64,000 nucleotides of DNA, taken from Pseudomonas bharatica CSV86 (GTDB lineage: Bacteria; Pseudomonadota; Gammaproteobacteria; Pseudomonadales; Pseudomonadaceae). The first letter of the stretch is position 1, and the number at the start of each line of letters is the position of its first letter. Position numbers and translations under genes: made by a program. The stretch lies in assembly GCF_000319305.2 (NCBI RefSeq), contig NZ_AMWJ02000001.1:1713001-1777000 (forward strand). The letters are read 5' to 3'. The notes beneath the pieces were generated by a model that saw nothing but the letters and a program-made list of their open reading frames with translations, had not been told where the DNA came from and made no database searches. This document shows positions 26,339 to 34,897 of the stretch, piece by piece.

Positions 26339-27238
26339 ATGAGTCCGATCTCGGAATTGGCCTTCTTTATCCAGCTGGTGCGCCTTGGCAGCCTGGCGGC
26401 GACGGCAAGGGAGCTGAACCTGACCCCGCCGGCGGTTTCCAAGCGCCTGGCCCAACTGGAGCAGCGCCTGGGCGTGCGTCTGCTCAACCGCACCACGCGC
26501 AGCATCAGCCTGACCGCCGAGGGCGAGCTGTACCTGGTCAACGCCCAGCGCATCGTCGGCGAGATCGAGGAAATGGAGCGCCAGGTCTCCAGCAGCCGGG
26601 CCGAGCCCAAGGGCCTGTTGCGGGTCAATGCGCCGCTGGGCTTCGGGCGCACGCACGTGGGGCCGGCGATTTCTTCCTTCGTCCAGCGGCATCCGGAAGT
26701 GGAGGTGCAATTGCAGCTTACCGACCGGCCGATCAACCTGCCGGACGATGCCATCGATGTAGCGATCCGCTTCGGCGACCTGCCGGACTCGCGCTTGATC
26801 GCGCGCAAGATCGCCAGCAACCGTCGGCGCCTGTGTGCCGCGCCGGCTTACCTGGCGCGCTGCGGCACCCCTGAAACCCCCAGGGACCTGGCCAACCACC
26901 ACTGCATCGTGCTGCGCCAGAACGACGCCGCCTTCGGCAGTTGGCGCCTGAGTCGGGGCAAGCAGGCGGAATCGGTCAAGGTGCGCGGCGGGCTCAGCAC
27001 CAATGATGGCGAAGTCGCCTTGAACTGGGCGCTGGAGGGGCATGGGATCCTGATGCGGGCCGAGTGGAACCTGGCGCGCTACCTGCGTTCCGGTGAGCTG
27101 GTGGAGGTGCTGGGCGACTACGAGACACCACCTGCCGATATCTATGCGGTGTACCTGGAGCGCCTGAACCTGTCGGCCAAGGTGTCGTTCTTCATCGAAC
27201 ACCTGCGTGCCTTCTTCGAGCGTGAAGCCTGGAAGTGA
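26339..27238 (+). CDS. LysR-family regulator, TtdR/DmlR-like
   Basis: A 299-residue LysR regulator divergent from dctA-ttdAB. The helix-turn-helix is LAFFIQ..GSLAATARELNL, TPPAVSKRLAQLEQRLGVRL and LNRTTRSISLTAEGELYL. The effector domain contains LRVNAPLGFGRTHVGPAISS, VAIRFGDLPDSRLIARKIAS and LSTNDGEVALNWALEGHGIL, which parallel E. coli TtdR and other organic-acid regulators. TGAGG precedes the ATG at good distance and the palindrome at 26301-26322 overlaps its promoter. It probably activates the tartrate genes when tartrate or a related acid is present. Confidence 0.88.
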   Translation: MSPISELAFFIQLVRLGSLAATARELNLTPPAVSKRLAQLEQRLGVRLLNRTTRSISLTAEGELYLVNAQRIVGEIEEMERQVSSSRAEPKGLLRVNAPLGFGRTHVGPAISSFVQRHPEVEVQLQLTDRPINLPDDAIDVAIRFGDLPDSRLIARKIASNRRRLCAAPAYLARCGTPETPRDLANHHCIVLRQNDAAFGSWRLSRGKQAESVKVRGGLSTNDGEVALNWALEGHGILMRAEWNLARYLRSGELVEVLGDYETPPADIYAVYLERLNLSAKVSFFIEHLRAFFEREAWK

Positions 27239-27336
27239 GGCCAAGGAAAAATATGGTCCGGGCAGAGGAAAAACCTCGGTCGGGGTTTTCCACGGCTAGG
27301 GTAAGGTGATGGGTAAACCTGCCAGGAGAAGTTCAC

Positions 27337-28245
27337 GTGGCGTCCTACACCCTGCGACAACTCAAGTATTTCGTCACCACGGTGGAGGCTGGCAGCGTTG
27401 CCGAGGCCTCGCGCCAGCTGTACATCGCCCAGCCGTCGATTTCCACGGCGATCAAGAGCCTGGAAGAGAGCTTCGGCGTGCAGCTGTTCATCCGCCATCA
27501 CGCCCAGGGCGTCTCGCTGACCCCCAGTGGCAAGCGCTTCTACGCCAAGACCAAGTCGCTGCTGCAGATGGCCCGGGAGTTCGAGCAGAACGCCCTGGCC
27601 GACAACGACACCGTGGCCGGGCAGATCGATATCGGCGTATTCGAAACCGTCGCGCCGTTGTACCTGCCGCGTCTGATCGCCGGGTTCCGCGAGCGTTATC
27701 CCGGCGTGGACATCCGCATGCGCGACGGCGAGCAGCAGGAGCTGGTGCAGGGGCTGACCTCGGGGGCGTTCGACCTGGCCTTCCTGTACGACCACTACCT
27801 GGACAACACCATCGAGACCGAACCGCTGATGCCGCCGCAGAAGCCCTATGTGCTGCTGCCGCAAAAGCATCGTTTCGCCAGCCAGGCCCAGGTATCACTG
27901 CGCGACCTGTGTCCGGAGCCGATGATCCTGCTGGACGTCGCGCCGAGCCGGACCTACTTCGTCAGCCTGTTCAACGACCTCGGGCTGACCCCGAACATCG
28001 TCTTCAGCTCGCCATCGATCGAGATGGTGCGGGGCATGGTAGGGCAGGGTTTCGGCTTCTCGCTGCTGGTCACCCGGCCGAGCTCGGAATGCACCTATGA
28101 CGGGCAGAAAGTGGTGGCGGTGGACATCGCCGAGCCGGTGGAATTGTCCGGACTGGTCACGGCCAAGCTGAAGCGGGTGCAGTTGACCCGGCCGGCGCAG
28201 TTGTTCGTGGATTTCTGTCGGGAAGAACTCTCCGGGCTTTCCTGA
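27337..28245 (+). CDS. LysR-family transcriptional regulator
   Basis: A 302-residue LysR regulator starting at a GTG with a strong AGGAGAA site 7 bases upstream. DNA-binding part: LRQLKYFVTTVEAGSVAEAS, LYIAQPSISTAIKSLEESFG, FIRHHAQGVSLTPSGKRFY. Effector part: IDIGVFETVAPLYLPRLIAG and VGQGFGFSLLVTRPSSECTY. The double-lysine-free inducer lobe resembles regulators of nitrogen-source and amide genes. It reads toward, but is separated by a REP pair from, the convergent Rid/flavin monooxygenase operon, which it may control. Confidence 0.88.
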   Translation: MASYTLRQLKYFVTTVEAGSVAEASRQLYIAQPSISTAIKSLEESFGVQLFIRHHAQGVSLTPSGKRFYAKTKSLLQMAREFEQNALADNDTVAGQIDIGVFETVAPLYLPRLIAGFRERYPGVDIRMRDGEQQELVQGLTSGAFDLAFLYDHYLDNTIETEPLMPPQKPYVLLPQKHRFASQAQVSLRDLCPEPMILLDVAPSRTYFVSLFNDLGLTPNIVFSSPSIEMVRGMVGQGFGFSLLVTRPSSECTYDGQKVVAVDIAEPVELSGLVTAKLKRVQLTRPAQLFVDFCREELSGLS

Positions 28246-28263
28246 ATCGGCTGGCCCAAAACC

Positions 28264-28353
28264 CTGTGGGAGCTGGCTTGCCAGCGATTTGGCCGTCGAC
28301 AACAAAGATGTTGTCCAGTCGGGCCTCATCGCTGGCAAGCCAGCTCCCACAGG
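28264..28353. repeat. Paired REP palindromes
   Basis: Two inverted REP copies separated by about 33 bases lie between the convergent LysR and Rid genes, where they can act as a shared 3' hairpin. Confidence 0.9.
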
Positions 28354-28378
28354 ATGGTGCATGGTCTTGCGGTCTTGC

Positions 28379-28789
28379 TTACTCCGGAATCACCGCGATC
28401 ACGTCGATTTCCATCAGCCATTCCGCCTGCGCCAGCCCGGCCACCACCAGGCCGGTGGAAATCGGGAATACGCCCTTCAGCCATTTGCCCACTTCCCGGT
28501 ATACCGGTTCGCGGAAGCGCGGGTCGGTGATGTAGGTGGTGGTCTTGACGATATGGCTCAGGTCCGAACCCGCTTCTTCCAGCAGTTGCTTGACGTTCTT
28601 CATCGCTTGTTCGGCCTGCGCGCGCGGGTCGCCGAGGCCCACCAGGTTGCCTTCGAAATCGGTCCCCACCTGGCCCCGTACGTACACGGTATTACCGGCA
28701 CGCACGGCCTGGCACAGGTCGTTGTCGAGGGTCTGGTTGGGGTAGGTGGCTCTGGTGTTGAACATGCGGATGCGGGTATGGGTTGGCAT
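28379..28789 (-). CDS. Rid-family protein lacking the imine-deaminase arginine
   Basis: A 136-residue cytosolic Rid protein (RMFNTRATYPNQTLDNDLCQ, VYVRGQVGTDFEGNLVGLGD, AMKNVKQLLEEAGSDLSHIV). The strand that carries the catalytic arginine in RidA proper reads FPISTGLVVAGLAQAEWLME: Ser/Thr/Gly occur where arginine is expected, while the EID..A strand remains. This places it in the Rid4-Rid7 type branches, which lack 2-aminoacrylate deaminase activity. Its ATG shares one base with the stop of the flavin monooxygenase gene, so the two are coupled and the Rid protein probably processes that enzyme's product. Confidence 0.87.
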   Translation of the reverse strand: MPTHTRIRMFNTRATYPNQTLDNDLCQAVRAGNTVYVRGQVGTDFEGNLVGLGDPRAQAEQAMKNVKQLLEEAGSDLSHIVKTTTYITDPRFREPVYREVGKWLKGVFPISTGLVVAGLAQAEWLMEIDVIAVIPE

Positions 28790-30111
28790 CAGTTGACTCC
28801 TTCGAGAGCAGCGTTTTCAGACGATTCGGTAGCGGCGGCGGACTGGCGCTGGGCCTTGTCGCGGTAGGCCAGGTAGGTGCGCTGGGTGGCGATGTGCCCG
28901 GCCACGTGCTTGGCGTCGTGCCACACGCCCCAGATGAACGAGGAGCCACGGCGCGACAGCCATGGCAGCCCCAGGAAGTAAACGCCGGGCTCGCTGGACA
29001 CGCCGCGCTGGTGCCTGGGTTTGCCGTTGGCATCGAAGGCATCCACCGCCAGCCAGCTGAAGTCCAGGCCGTAGCCGGTGGCCCAGATCACGCTGGTGAC
29101 GCCGGCCTTGGCCAGGTCCAGTTCGAGGATCGGCCGGGTCATGCATTCAGGGTCGGGCAAGCGCATGCGGGCCTGCGGTTCTTCCGGCAGGTCGAGGCCG
29201 TTGCGTTCGATGTAGGCGTCGGCAGCGTCCAGCAGCGCCAGGTAGTTCTCATCGCCGAGACGGATGTTGTCCACCAGGTTGTCCTGGAAGCGCACGACCC
29301 CATCCTGGAACGACTGGGTCAGGCCGACCAGGGTCATGCCCTGGTGGGCAAGGGCGCGGAAGTCCACGGTATGGCCGCCGCGGGCGCCGCTGACGGCGAT
29401 GGTCACGTGCTCGCGACCGGGCTTCATGATTTCCGCGTCCCACTCGCCGAGCACACCCAGCCACCAGCAGAAATCGCGGTTGCGGTAGGCGCGCGGCGGA
29501 CGGTCGTGGGCCCCCACCGAGAGATAGACCTTGCGCCCGGCACGCATCAGTTCGTCGGCGATCTGCACACCGGAAGAGCCGGCGCCCACCACCAGCACCG
29601 CGCCCTCGGGCAACTGCTGCGGATTGAAGTAGGCGGCGGAGTGGATCTGGTGCAGCGCCGGATCCTTCGGCGCGATGGCCGGGATCACCGGGCGCTGGAA
29701 CGGGCCGGTCGCGGCAACCACGCGGGCAGCATGCAGCGTGCCTTCGCTGGTTTCGATGGTAAAGCCCGGGCGATCGGCTTTGCGGGTGACCTTTTTCACC
29801 TGGACGCCGGTGCGGATCGGCAGGTCGTACTTGCGCACGTAGGCTTCGAAGTAATCGGCGACCTGGTCCTTGCCGGCGAAGGCGTCGGCGTCGAGGTCGA
29901 ATTCCAGGCCGGGGAAGCGGTCGTGCCAGACCGGGCCGTTGGCCACCAGCGAATCCCAGCGGCCGGTGCGCCACGCTTCGGCGATGCGATTGCGCTCCAG
30001 CACCAGGTGCGGCACGCCGAGCTTGCTCAGGTGTTCGCTCATGGCCACCCCGGCCTGTCCGGCGCCAACCACCAGGGTATCGATTTCAAGGTTGTTCAAA
30101 GTCATGCCCAT
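28789..30111 (-). CDS. Flavin-containing monooxygenase (NAD(P)H/FAD)
   Basis: A 440-residue class B monooxygenase. The first Rossmann loop is IDTLVVGAGQAGVAMSEHLS (FAD) and the second VLVVGAGSSGVQIADELMRA (NADPH). WRTGRWDSLVANGPVWHDRF follows the FAD loop, and VIWATGYGLDFSWLAV is the ATG motif linking the domains. Two in-frame ATGs (30111 and 30105) are possible; a GGAG lies 8 bases before the first. It is first in a two-gene operon with the Rid protein and is divergent from the DUF1028/ArgE-like pair. Related enzymes oxidise amines, imines or ketones. The 248-base divergent gap holds a weak palindrome AGTTAATAACT at 30202. Confidence 0.85.
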   Translation of the reverse strand: MGMTLNNLEIDTLVVGAGQAGVAMSEHLSKLGVPHLVLERNRIAEAWRTGRWDSLVANGPVWHDRFPGLEFDLDADAFAGKDQVADYFEAYVRKYDLPIRTGVQVKKVTRKADRPGFTIETSEGTLHAARVVAATGPFQRPVIPAIAPKDPALHQIHSAAYFNPQQLPEGAVLVVGAGSSGVQIADELMRAGRKVYLSVGAHDRPPRAYRNRDFCWWLGVLGEWDAEIMKPGREHVTIAVSGARGGHTVDFRALAHQGMTLVGLTQSFQDGVVRFQDNLVDNIRLGDENYLALLDAADAYIERNGLDLPEEPQARMRLPDPECMTRPILELDLAKAGVTSVIWATGYGLDFSWLAVDAFDANGKPRHQRGVSSEPGVYFLGLPWLSRRGSSFIWGVWHDAKHVAGHIATQRTYLAYRDKAQRQSAAATESSENAALEGVN

Positions 30112-30359
30112 TGCCCTTTCTCCAGGCGTTGTGTTCGGGGACGGTCGGAGAACCGCCGTTGCCTGGGGCCAGACTAGGGAAGCGCAGGAAAAGGCGAAAA
30201 TAGTTAATAACTGGGGGTTGGCGATAAAAAGCCGAGGGTGGGTGCCCTGGCGGGGCCAGGCCAGTTTTTTCCTTCCCCCAAGCCATAAATCCGCGAATTT
30301 CCCGCTCCACTGCGGCCAGCCACAATGCTCTCTGAACCAGACCTTCAAGGAGCCCCTGC

Positions 30360-31037
30360 ATGACCTTCTCCATCATTGGCCGCTGCCCCGAAACCGGCCA
30401 GGTCGGCATCGCCATCAGTTCCTCCAGCATCGCCGTCGGCGCCCGCTGCCCCTGGGTGCGTGCCGGCGTCGGCGCGGTGTCGACGCAGAACATCACCCTG
30501 CCAGCCCTGGGCCCGCAGATCCTCGATCTGCTCGAGCGTGAGCAGAGCGCGCCTGCCGATGCCCTGGAGCGAGCGCTCGGCGCCAACGGTTGGAGCCAGC
30601 ACCGCCAGGTCACGGTGATCGACAGCCAGGGCCGGGTCGCGCTGTTCACCGGCAGCGAAGCCTTGGGTGTGCACCATGCCGTGGCCGGCGAGCAGTGCGC
30701 GGCGGCGGGCAACCTGCTTTCCGGGCGCCACGTGATCGAAGCCATGGTCAGCGCCTTCGAACAGGCCGACGGCCAGCTTCCCGAGCGCCTGCTGGCCGCG
30801 ATGCACGCCGCCATGGCCGCCGGTGGCGAGGCCGGCCCGGTGCACTCGGCGGCGCTGAAGGTGGCAGGGGAACTGACCTGGCCGCTGGTGGACCTGCGCG
30901 TGGACTGGGCCGACGAAGACCCCATCGGCCAGCTCGATGCCCTGTGGCAGGCCTACCGCCCGCAGATGCAGGACTACGTGACCCGCGCCCTCGACCCCAC
31001 CGCCGCGCCGAGCTACGGAGTGCCGGGCGATGAATGA
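30360..31037 (+). CDS. DUF1028 family Ntn-hydrolase-like protein
   Basis: A 225-residue DUF1028 protein. TFSIIGRCPETGQVGIAISS, SIAVGARCPWVRAGVGAVST, LLEREQSAPADALERALGAN and AVAGEQCAAAGNLLSGRHVI are characteristic. The family has an Ntn-hydrolase fold and often sits beside M20 peptidases and amide-catabolic genes, suggesting hydrolysis of an amide, although its reaction is not established. The ATG follows AAGGAGCCCCTGC. Its 3' end overlaps the next gene by 8 bases. Confidence 0.9.
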   Translation: MTFSIIGRCPETGQVGIAISSSSIAVGARCPWVRAGVGAVSTQNITLPALGPQILDLLEREQSAPADALERALGANGWSQHRQVTVIDSQGRVALFTGSEALGVHHAVAGEQCAAAGNLLSGRHVIEAMVSAFEQADGQLPERLLAAMHAAMAAGGEAGPVHSAALKVAGELTWPLVDLRVDWADEDPIGQLDALWQAYRPQMQDYVTRALDPTAAPSYGVPGDE

Positions 31038-32187
31038 CGCGAACAGCCGTGGCCTGCTGGCGCGCTTGATCGCCTTCCCGACGGTCAGCCGCGACTCCAA
31101 CCTGGAACTGATCGCCTTTATCCGCGACTACCTGGCCAGTCATGGCGTGGACAGCGAGCTGTTTCTCAACGACGAGGGCACCAAGGCCAATCTGTTCGCC
31201 ACCATCGGCCCTCGGGACCGTGGCGGCGTGGTGCTGTCCGGGCATACCGACGTGGTGCCGATGGACGGCCAGGCGTGGACGGTCGAGCCCTTTGTCATGA
31301 GCGAGCGCGACGGCCGCCTGTATGGCCGCGGCGCTGCCGACATGAAGGGCTTCATCGCCTGCGTGCTGGCGGCGGTCCCGGCCTTCGTCGCCGCGCCGCT
31401 GCGCACCCCGGTGCACCTGGCGTTTTCCTATGACGAAGAAGTCGGCTGCCTCGGCGTGCGTTCGATGCTCGCCGCCCTGGAGCAGCGCCCGCACAAGCCG
31501 GTGCTGTGCCTGATCGGCGAGCCCACCGAGCTCAAGCCGGTCCTCGGCCACAAGGGCAAGCTGGCCATTCGTTGCCAGGTGCATGGCGCGGCCTGCCATT
31601 CGGCCTACGCACCCTATGGCGTGAACGCCATCGAATATGCGGCGCGCCTGATCGGCAAGCTCGGCGAGATCGGCGAACGCCTGGCCGCTCCCGAACTGCA
31701 CGACGAACGCTTCGATCCGCCGTTCTCCACGGTGCAGACCGGCGTGATCAAGGGTGGCCGGGCGCTGAATATCGTCCCGGCGGAATGCGAGTTCGATTTC
31801 GAGGTACGGGCCTTGCCGGGCTTCGATGCGCAGGTGGTAGCGGATGAACTGGAGCGTTTTGCCGAGGCGGAACTGGTACCGAAGATGCAGGCGGTAGAGC
31901 CCGCTACCGGTGTCAGCCTGCGACCGCTGAGCGCCTATCCGGGGCTGGCCACCGCGCCTGATAGCGAGGCGGCCAGGCTGCTGGCGATGCTCAGCGGTTC
32001 CGACGGGTTCGGCACCGTGGCTTTCGGTACCGAGGGCGGGCTTTTCGAGCAGGCAGGGATTCCCACCGTGGTGTGCGGGCCGGGTAGCATGGACCAGGGA
32101 CACAAGCCGGATGAGTTCGTCAGCCTGAAGCAATTGCGCGGGTGTGACGAGATGCTGGGGAGGTTGCTGGTTTACTTGCGGGGGTGA
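31030..32187 (+). CDS. M20-family deacylase, acetylornithine deacetylase-like
   Basis: A 385-residue zinc aminoacylase/deacetylase of the ArgE/DapE branch. Metal and catalytic positions seen: LSGHTDVVP (His72, Asp74), GRGAADMKGFIA (Asp104), SYDEEVGC (Glu136-Glu137) and IGEPT (Glu164). The dimerisation lid lies between about 175 and 290. It removes an acyl group from an amino acid or amine. Pseudomonas makes arginine through a cyclic pathway and does not need a biosynthetic ArgE, so with DUF1028, a flavin monooxygenase and a Rid protein around it a catabolic role is more likely. Confidence 0.85.
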   Translation: MNDANSRGLLARLIAFPTVSRDSNLELIAFIRDYLASHGVDSELFLNDEGTKANLFATIGPRDRGGVVLSGHTDVVPMDGQAWTVEPFVMSERDGRLYGRGAADMKGFIACVLAAVPAFVAAPLRTPVHLAFSYDEEVGCLGVRSMLAALEQRPHKPVLCLIGEPTELKPVLGHKGKLAIRCQVHGAACHSAYAPYGVNAIEYAARLIGKLGEIGERLAAPELHDERFDPPFSTVQTGVIKGGRALNIVPAECEFDFEVRALPGFDAQVVADELERFAEAELVPKMQAVEPATGVSLRPLSAYPGLATAPDSEAARLLAMLSGSDGFGTVAFGTEGGLFEQAGIPTVVCGPGSMDQGHKPDEFVSLKQLRGCDEMLGRLLVYLRG

Positions 32188-32268
32188 GCTGCCGAATGCC
32201 GCATTCAGTGGCCGGGTCAAGTTCTGTTGCATATGTCTGGAAACTTCACCGATTTCCGACTTTCTTGT

Positions 32269-32541
32269 AGGCAGTTTCCCAAGCATACTCCCGACCTCCG
32301 CTTGGTGGTTGCGTCCTTGGGAAACCCTGCCTAGTCTTCGCCGGTCGTCGCACATCGACGACACGGATTAGCAGTCCGAATGGCTAGTGCACTCCAGCGA
32401 CGCTTGTAATGGCGGCTGTGCGTGTGGGCACCTTCGGGTGCGCCGGGTCTCCTAGCCCTCGGTCTGCTAACCCACGTACAGCTGCCACCCACTCGTTTAG
32501 CGGCGAGTCGGTGACGGCATCACCCGGCTAGGAGTTACACC
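32269..32541 (+). promoter_or_regulatory. Long structured RNA leader with sequestered ribosome-binding site
   Basis: The 354-base gap before the DUF6124 gene is rich in exact inverted repeats. (A) AGGCAGTTTCCCAAG at 32269-32283 pairs with 32316-32332, 15 pairs with a 2-base bulge. (B) GTCGTCG at 32344-32350 pairs with CGACGAC at 32356-32362. (C) GCACC-UUCG-GGUGC at 32428-32441 is a very stable tetraloop hairpin. (D) CTCCTAGCC at 32449-32457 pairs with GGCTAGGAG at 32526-32534, burying the AGGAG ribosome site. (E) GCTGCCACC at 32481-32489 pairs with GGTGACGGC at 32510-32518 (one G-U, one mismatch). (F) ACTCG/CGAGT at 32491-32508 caps E. E and F nest inside D. From memory, similar leaders precede DUF3077/DUF6124 genes in Pseudomonas. 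Confidence 0.7.
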
Positions 32542-32784
32542 ATGAAAAAGCTCGTCCCCGATCCACCCCCGATCCTCTGCGTCGGCCCCGGCCTCTCTCA
32601 TGAAGACGCCATCCAGCGGGCAACCGAACACCTCGTCAAAGCCATCCAGTACGCCGCCTGCCTTCCCGACCTGCCCAATGACCGCCACCAGGAATTGCTC
32701 AGTGACGCGTTGCTGAACATGAGGATTTGCAAAGCATTGCTGACGCTGTCGGTGTCAGCTTCGCCGCTGACCGTAGCGGTATGA
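32542..32784 (+). CDS. DUF6124/DUF3077-like small protein
   Basis: An 80-residue protein (MKKLVPDPPPILCVGPGLSH, EDAIQRATEHLVKAIQYAAC, LLSDALLNMRICKALLTLSV). Small helical proteins of this type with a Pro-rich start and SHEDAL-like segment are numerous paralogues in Pseudomonas; the function is unknown. The ATG at 32542 has AGGAG 7 bases upstream, but that site is the 3' arm of a 9-pair helix in the leader, so translation is probably gated. A strong hairpin terminator follows directly. Confidence 0.8.
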   Translation: MKKLVPDPPPILCVGPGLSHEDAIQRATEHLVKAIQYAACLPDLPNDRHQELLSDALLNMRICKALLTLSVSASPLTVAV

Positions 32785-32789
32785 AAAAA

Positions 32790-32817
32790 GGCCGCGGAGC
32801 AAACCTCCGCGGCCTTT
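32790..32817. terminator. Bidirectional intrinsic terminator
   Basis: GGCCGCGGAG-CAAAC-CTCCGCGGCC: a perfect 10-pair GC stem with A6 on the left and TTT on the right. It lies 5 bases after the DUF6124 stop and 20 bases before the convergent permease stop, so it can serve both genes. Confidence 0.9.
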
Positions 32818-32838
32818 GCGTTCAGGCGCTGCGTGCGA

Positions 32839-34250
32839 TCAGTGCGCAGCCGCCAGCTTGGCGCTGGTCTGCCGCCGGCGATACGCACTGTCCCGGGTCG
32901 CCAGCCAGTAGTACAGCGGCGAGGTGACCAGCAGCCCGACCAGCCACGACAGGTCGGCGCCATCGATATGCGCCGAGACCGGGCCGACATACAGCGGGGT
33001 GTTCATGAACGGAATCTGCACCAGGATGCCGATGGCGTAGGCCAGCAGCGCCTGCGGGTTGTAACGGCCATAGATGCCGCCATCGACCTTGAAGATCGAG
33101 GCGATGTCGTAGTCGCCCTTGTGGATCGCATAGAAGTCGATGAGGTTGATCGCCGTCCACGGCACCAGCACCACCAGCAGCACCAGGACCATATCGACGA
33201 AGTGGCCGATGAAGTCCGCCGAGGCGAACACCGCCACTACGCAGCAACCCAGCAGCACCACCAGCGACAGCACCGCACGGCTTTTCGCGGTAGGGATCCA
33301 GCGATACGCGAAGGTCTGCACCAGGGTGATCAGCGACAGCACCGCGCCATACAGGTTGAGAGCGTTATGGCTGATCACGCTGAGCAGGAACAGCACCAGC
33401 ATCAGCGGGCCGATGGCGCCGGTGGCGAGCTTGACCGCGTCCATGCTGTCCATGCCGGCCGGTACCGCCAGTACCGCGACGGCACCGAACGCGAAGGACA
33501 GGCTCGAACCCAGGGCCGAGCCCAGGTAGGTGGTCCAGAAGGTCGCCGCCACTGGCACGTTGGCCGGCAGGTAGCGCGAATAGTCGGACACGTAAGGGGC
33601 GAAGGCGATCTGCCACAGCGCGGCGAGCGACACCGTGGCCAGCCAGCCGGACAGATTGAAGCTGCCGCGGGTGAGGAAGTCATCGGACTGCACGTGGCTG
33701 AGGATGTAGCCGAAGCCGACCACGATACCGATGCCCAGTACCCAGGTGCCGATGCGGTTGAGTACGTGGATGAAGCGGTAGCCGATGATGCCGATGATTC
33801 CCGAGCCGAGGGCGCCGATCACGATGCCCACCGGCACCGGGATGCTCTCGGCCACGCCATGCAAGGACTTGCCGGCCAGGACGATATTGGAGGCGAAGAA
33901 GCCGATGTACATCAGGCCGGCGATCACCACCACCAGCAGGGCGCCGAGGGAGCCGAACTGGGCGCGGCTCTGGATCATCTGCGGGATGCCCATTTGCGGG
34001 CCCTGGGCCGAATGCAGGGCCATCAACACACCGCCGAGCAGGTGGCCGACGAGGATCGCGACGATGCCCCAGACCAGGTTCAGGTGGAACAACTGGACCC
34101 CGAGGGCCCCGGTGACGATGGGCAACGGCGCGATATTGCCGCCGAACCAGAGGGTGAACAGGTCCCGTACCTTTCCATGGCGATCTTCGGGGGCACGTAG
34201 CCGATCGTGTGTTTCTCGATAAGCGGTGCGGATGACGCAGCGTTGGTCAT
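32839..34250 (-). pseudogene. NCS1-family cytosine/purine-type permease, frameshifted near the N-terminus
   Basis: About 470 residues when restored. The start MTNAASSAPLIEKHTIGYVP (ATG at 34250) is in one frame; the continuation DRHGKVRDLFTLWFGGNIAP, then PIVTGALGVQLFHLNLVWGI and about 11 more hydrophobic segments, is in the next. One base added to the five-base run at 34189-34193 joins them into the family's usual N-terminus. CodB-like NCS1 carriers import nucleobases, hydantoins or related rings with protons or sodium. The neighbouring IS is inserted 121 bases upstream of the start and probably separates the gene from its promoter. Confidence 0.8.
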
Positions 34251-34363
34251 GACGGACTCCAAGGCAAGGATGAGCACGCTTGGCGCACTTCGTTTTTGTA
34301 GGAGGCCGATCTTGAGGGGGCTGGGGCGGGGACGAAATTAGTAAATATGTGTTCTGAGGCGTT

Positions 34364-34371
34364 AAAAAAAC
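34364..34371. repeat. Target-site duplication, left copy (AAAAAAAC)
   Basis: AAAAAAAC directly precedes the left inverted repeat and is repeated exactly at 37743-37750 after the right one. Eight bases is the usual duplication length of ISL3-family elements. Confidence 0.9.
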
Positions 34372-34395
34372 GGGTAAGCGGATTAAATGGTTGAT
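34372..34395 (+). repeat. Left terminal inverted repeat of the IS
   Basis: GGGTAAGCGGATTAAATGGT then TGAT; differs from the right repeat at positions 6, 7 and 14 only. Confidence 0.9.
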
Positions 34396-34458
34396 CTTAC
34401 CTTTGCATGAGAGTGAGACAGACCGGCATCTCATCGGATTATCTGGTTGATGCTTCAC

Positions 34459-34866
34459 CTACTGCTGGTGCATGTTTCCTTCGCTAATTCCAGCAAGAAC
34501 CCCACACGCCTCAACTTCCCGGTCATCGTTGCAACTCGCTCTCAGTGAAACGAGTTGTTTCTCAAGCGCTTGCAGAGCGGTTATCTGCGACCGCACATGA
34601 GAGATGTGATCATCGAGCAAGGCGTTGACGGCGGTACAAGGCTGATGAGGGTCGTCCTCATAGCTCTGTAGTTCGTGAATCTCAGCCAGTGACAGGCCCA
34701 GGATTCTGCAGCGACGGATGAAGGCCAGCCCCTCACCATGCTTCTCGGTATAGACACGGTAACCGTTGTCCTGCCGATCAGGCGGCGGCAACAAGCCCTG
34801 CTGTTCATAGAAGCGGATCGTCTGTGTTTCGACCCCTACCAACTGCGCCAACTGACCAATGCGCAT
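34459..34866 (-). CDS. MerR-family Cd/Pb-responsive regulator (CadR/PbrR type)
   Basis: A 135-residue MerR protein: MRIGQLAQLVGVETQTIRFY (helix-turn-helix), then the long dimer helix. Three cysteines fit the CadR/PbrR metal site: Cys77 (PHQPCTAVN), Cys112 (RASCNDD) and Cys121 (EACGVL). A short His-containing tail follows (GNMHQQ). Such proteins bend a promoter with an over-long spacer and activate it when Cd(II), Pb(II) or Zn(II) binds. Divergent from the efflux gene over the 31-base promoter at 34898-34928. Start chosen at the family's usual MRIG. Confidence 0.92.
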   Translation of the reverse strand: MRIGQLAQLVGVETQTIRFYEQQGLLPPPDRQDNGYRVYTEKHGEGLAFIRRCRILGLSLAEIHELQSYEDDPHQPCTAVNALLDDHISHVRSQITALQALEKQLVSLRASCNDDREVEACGVLAGISEGNMHQQ

Positions 34867-34897
34867 CAGCCTCCTCCCCAACGGATTCTTTACTCTA

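Noticed and set aside
31030..32187. Biosynthetic argE
   Set aside because: Motifs fit the M20 family, but the context (DUF1028, Rid, monooxygenase) and the cyclic arginine pathway of Pseudomonas favour a catabolic deacylase, so no gene symbol was given.
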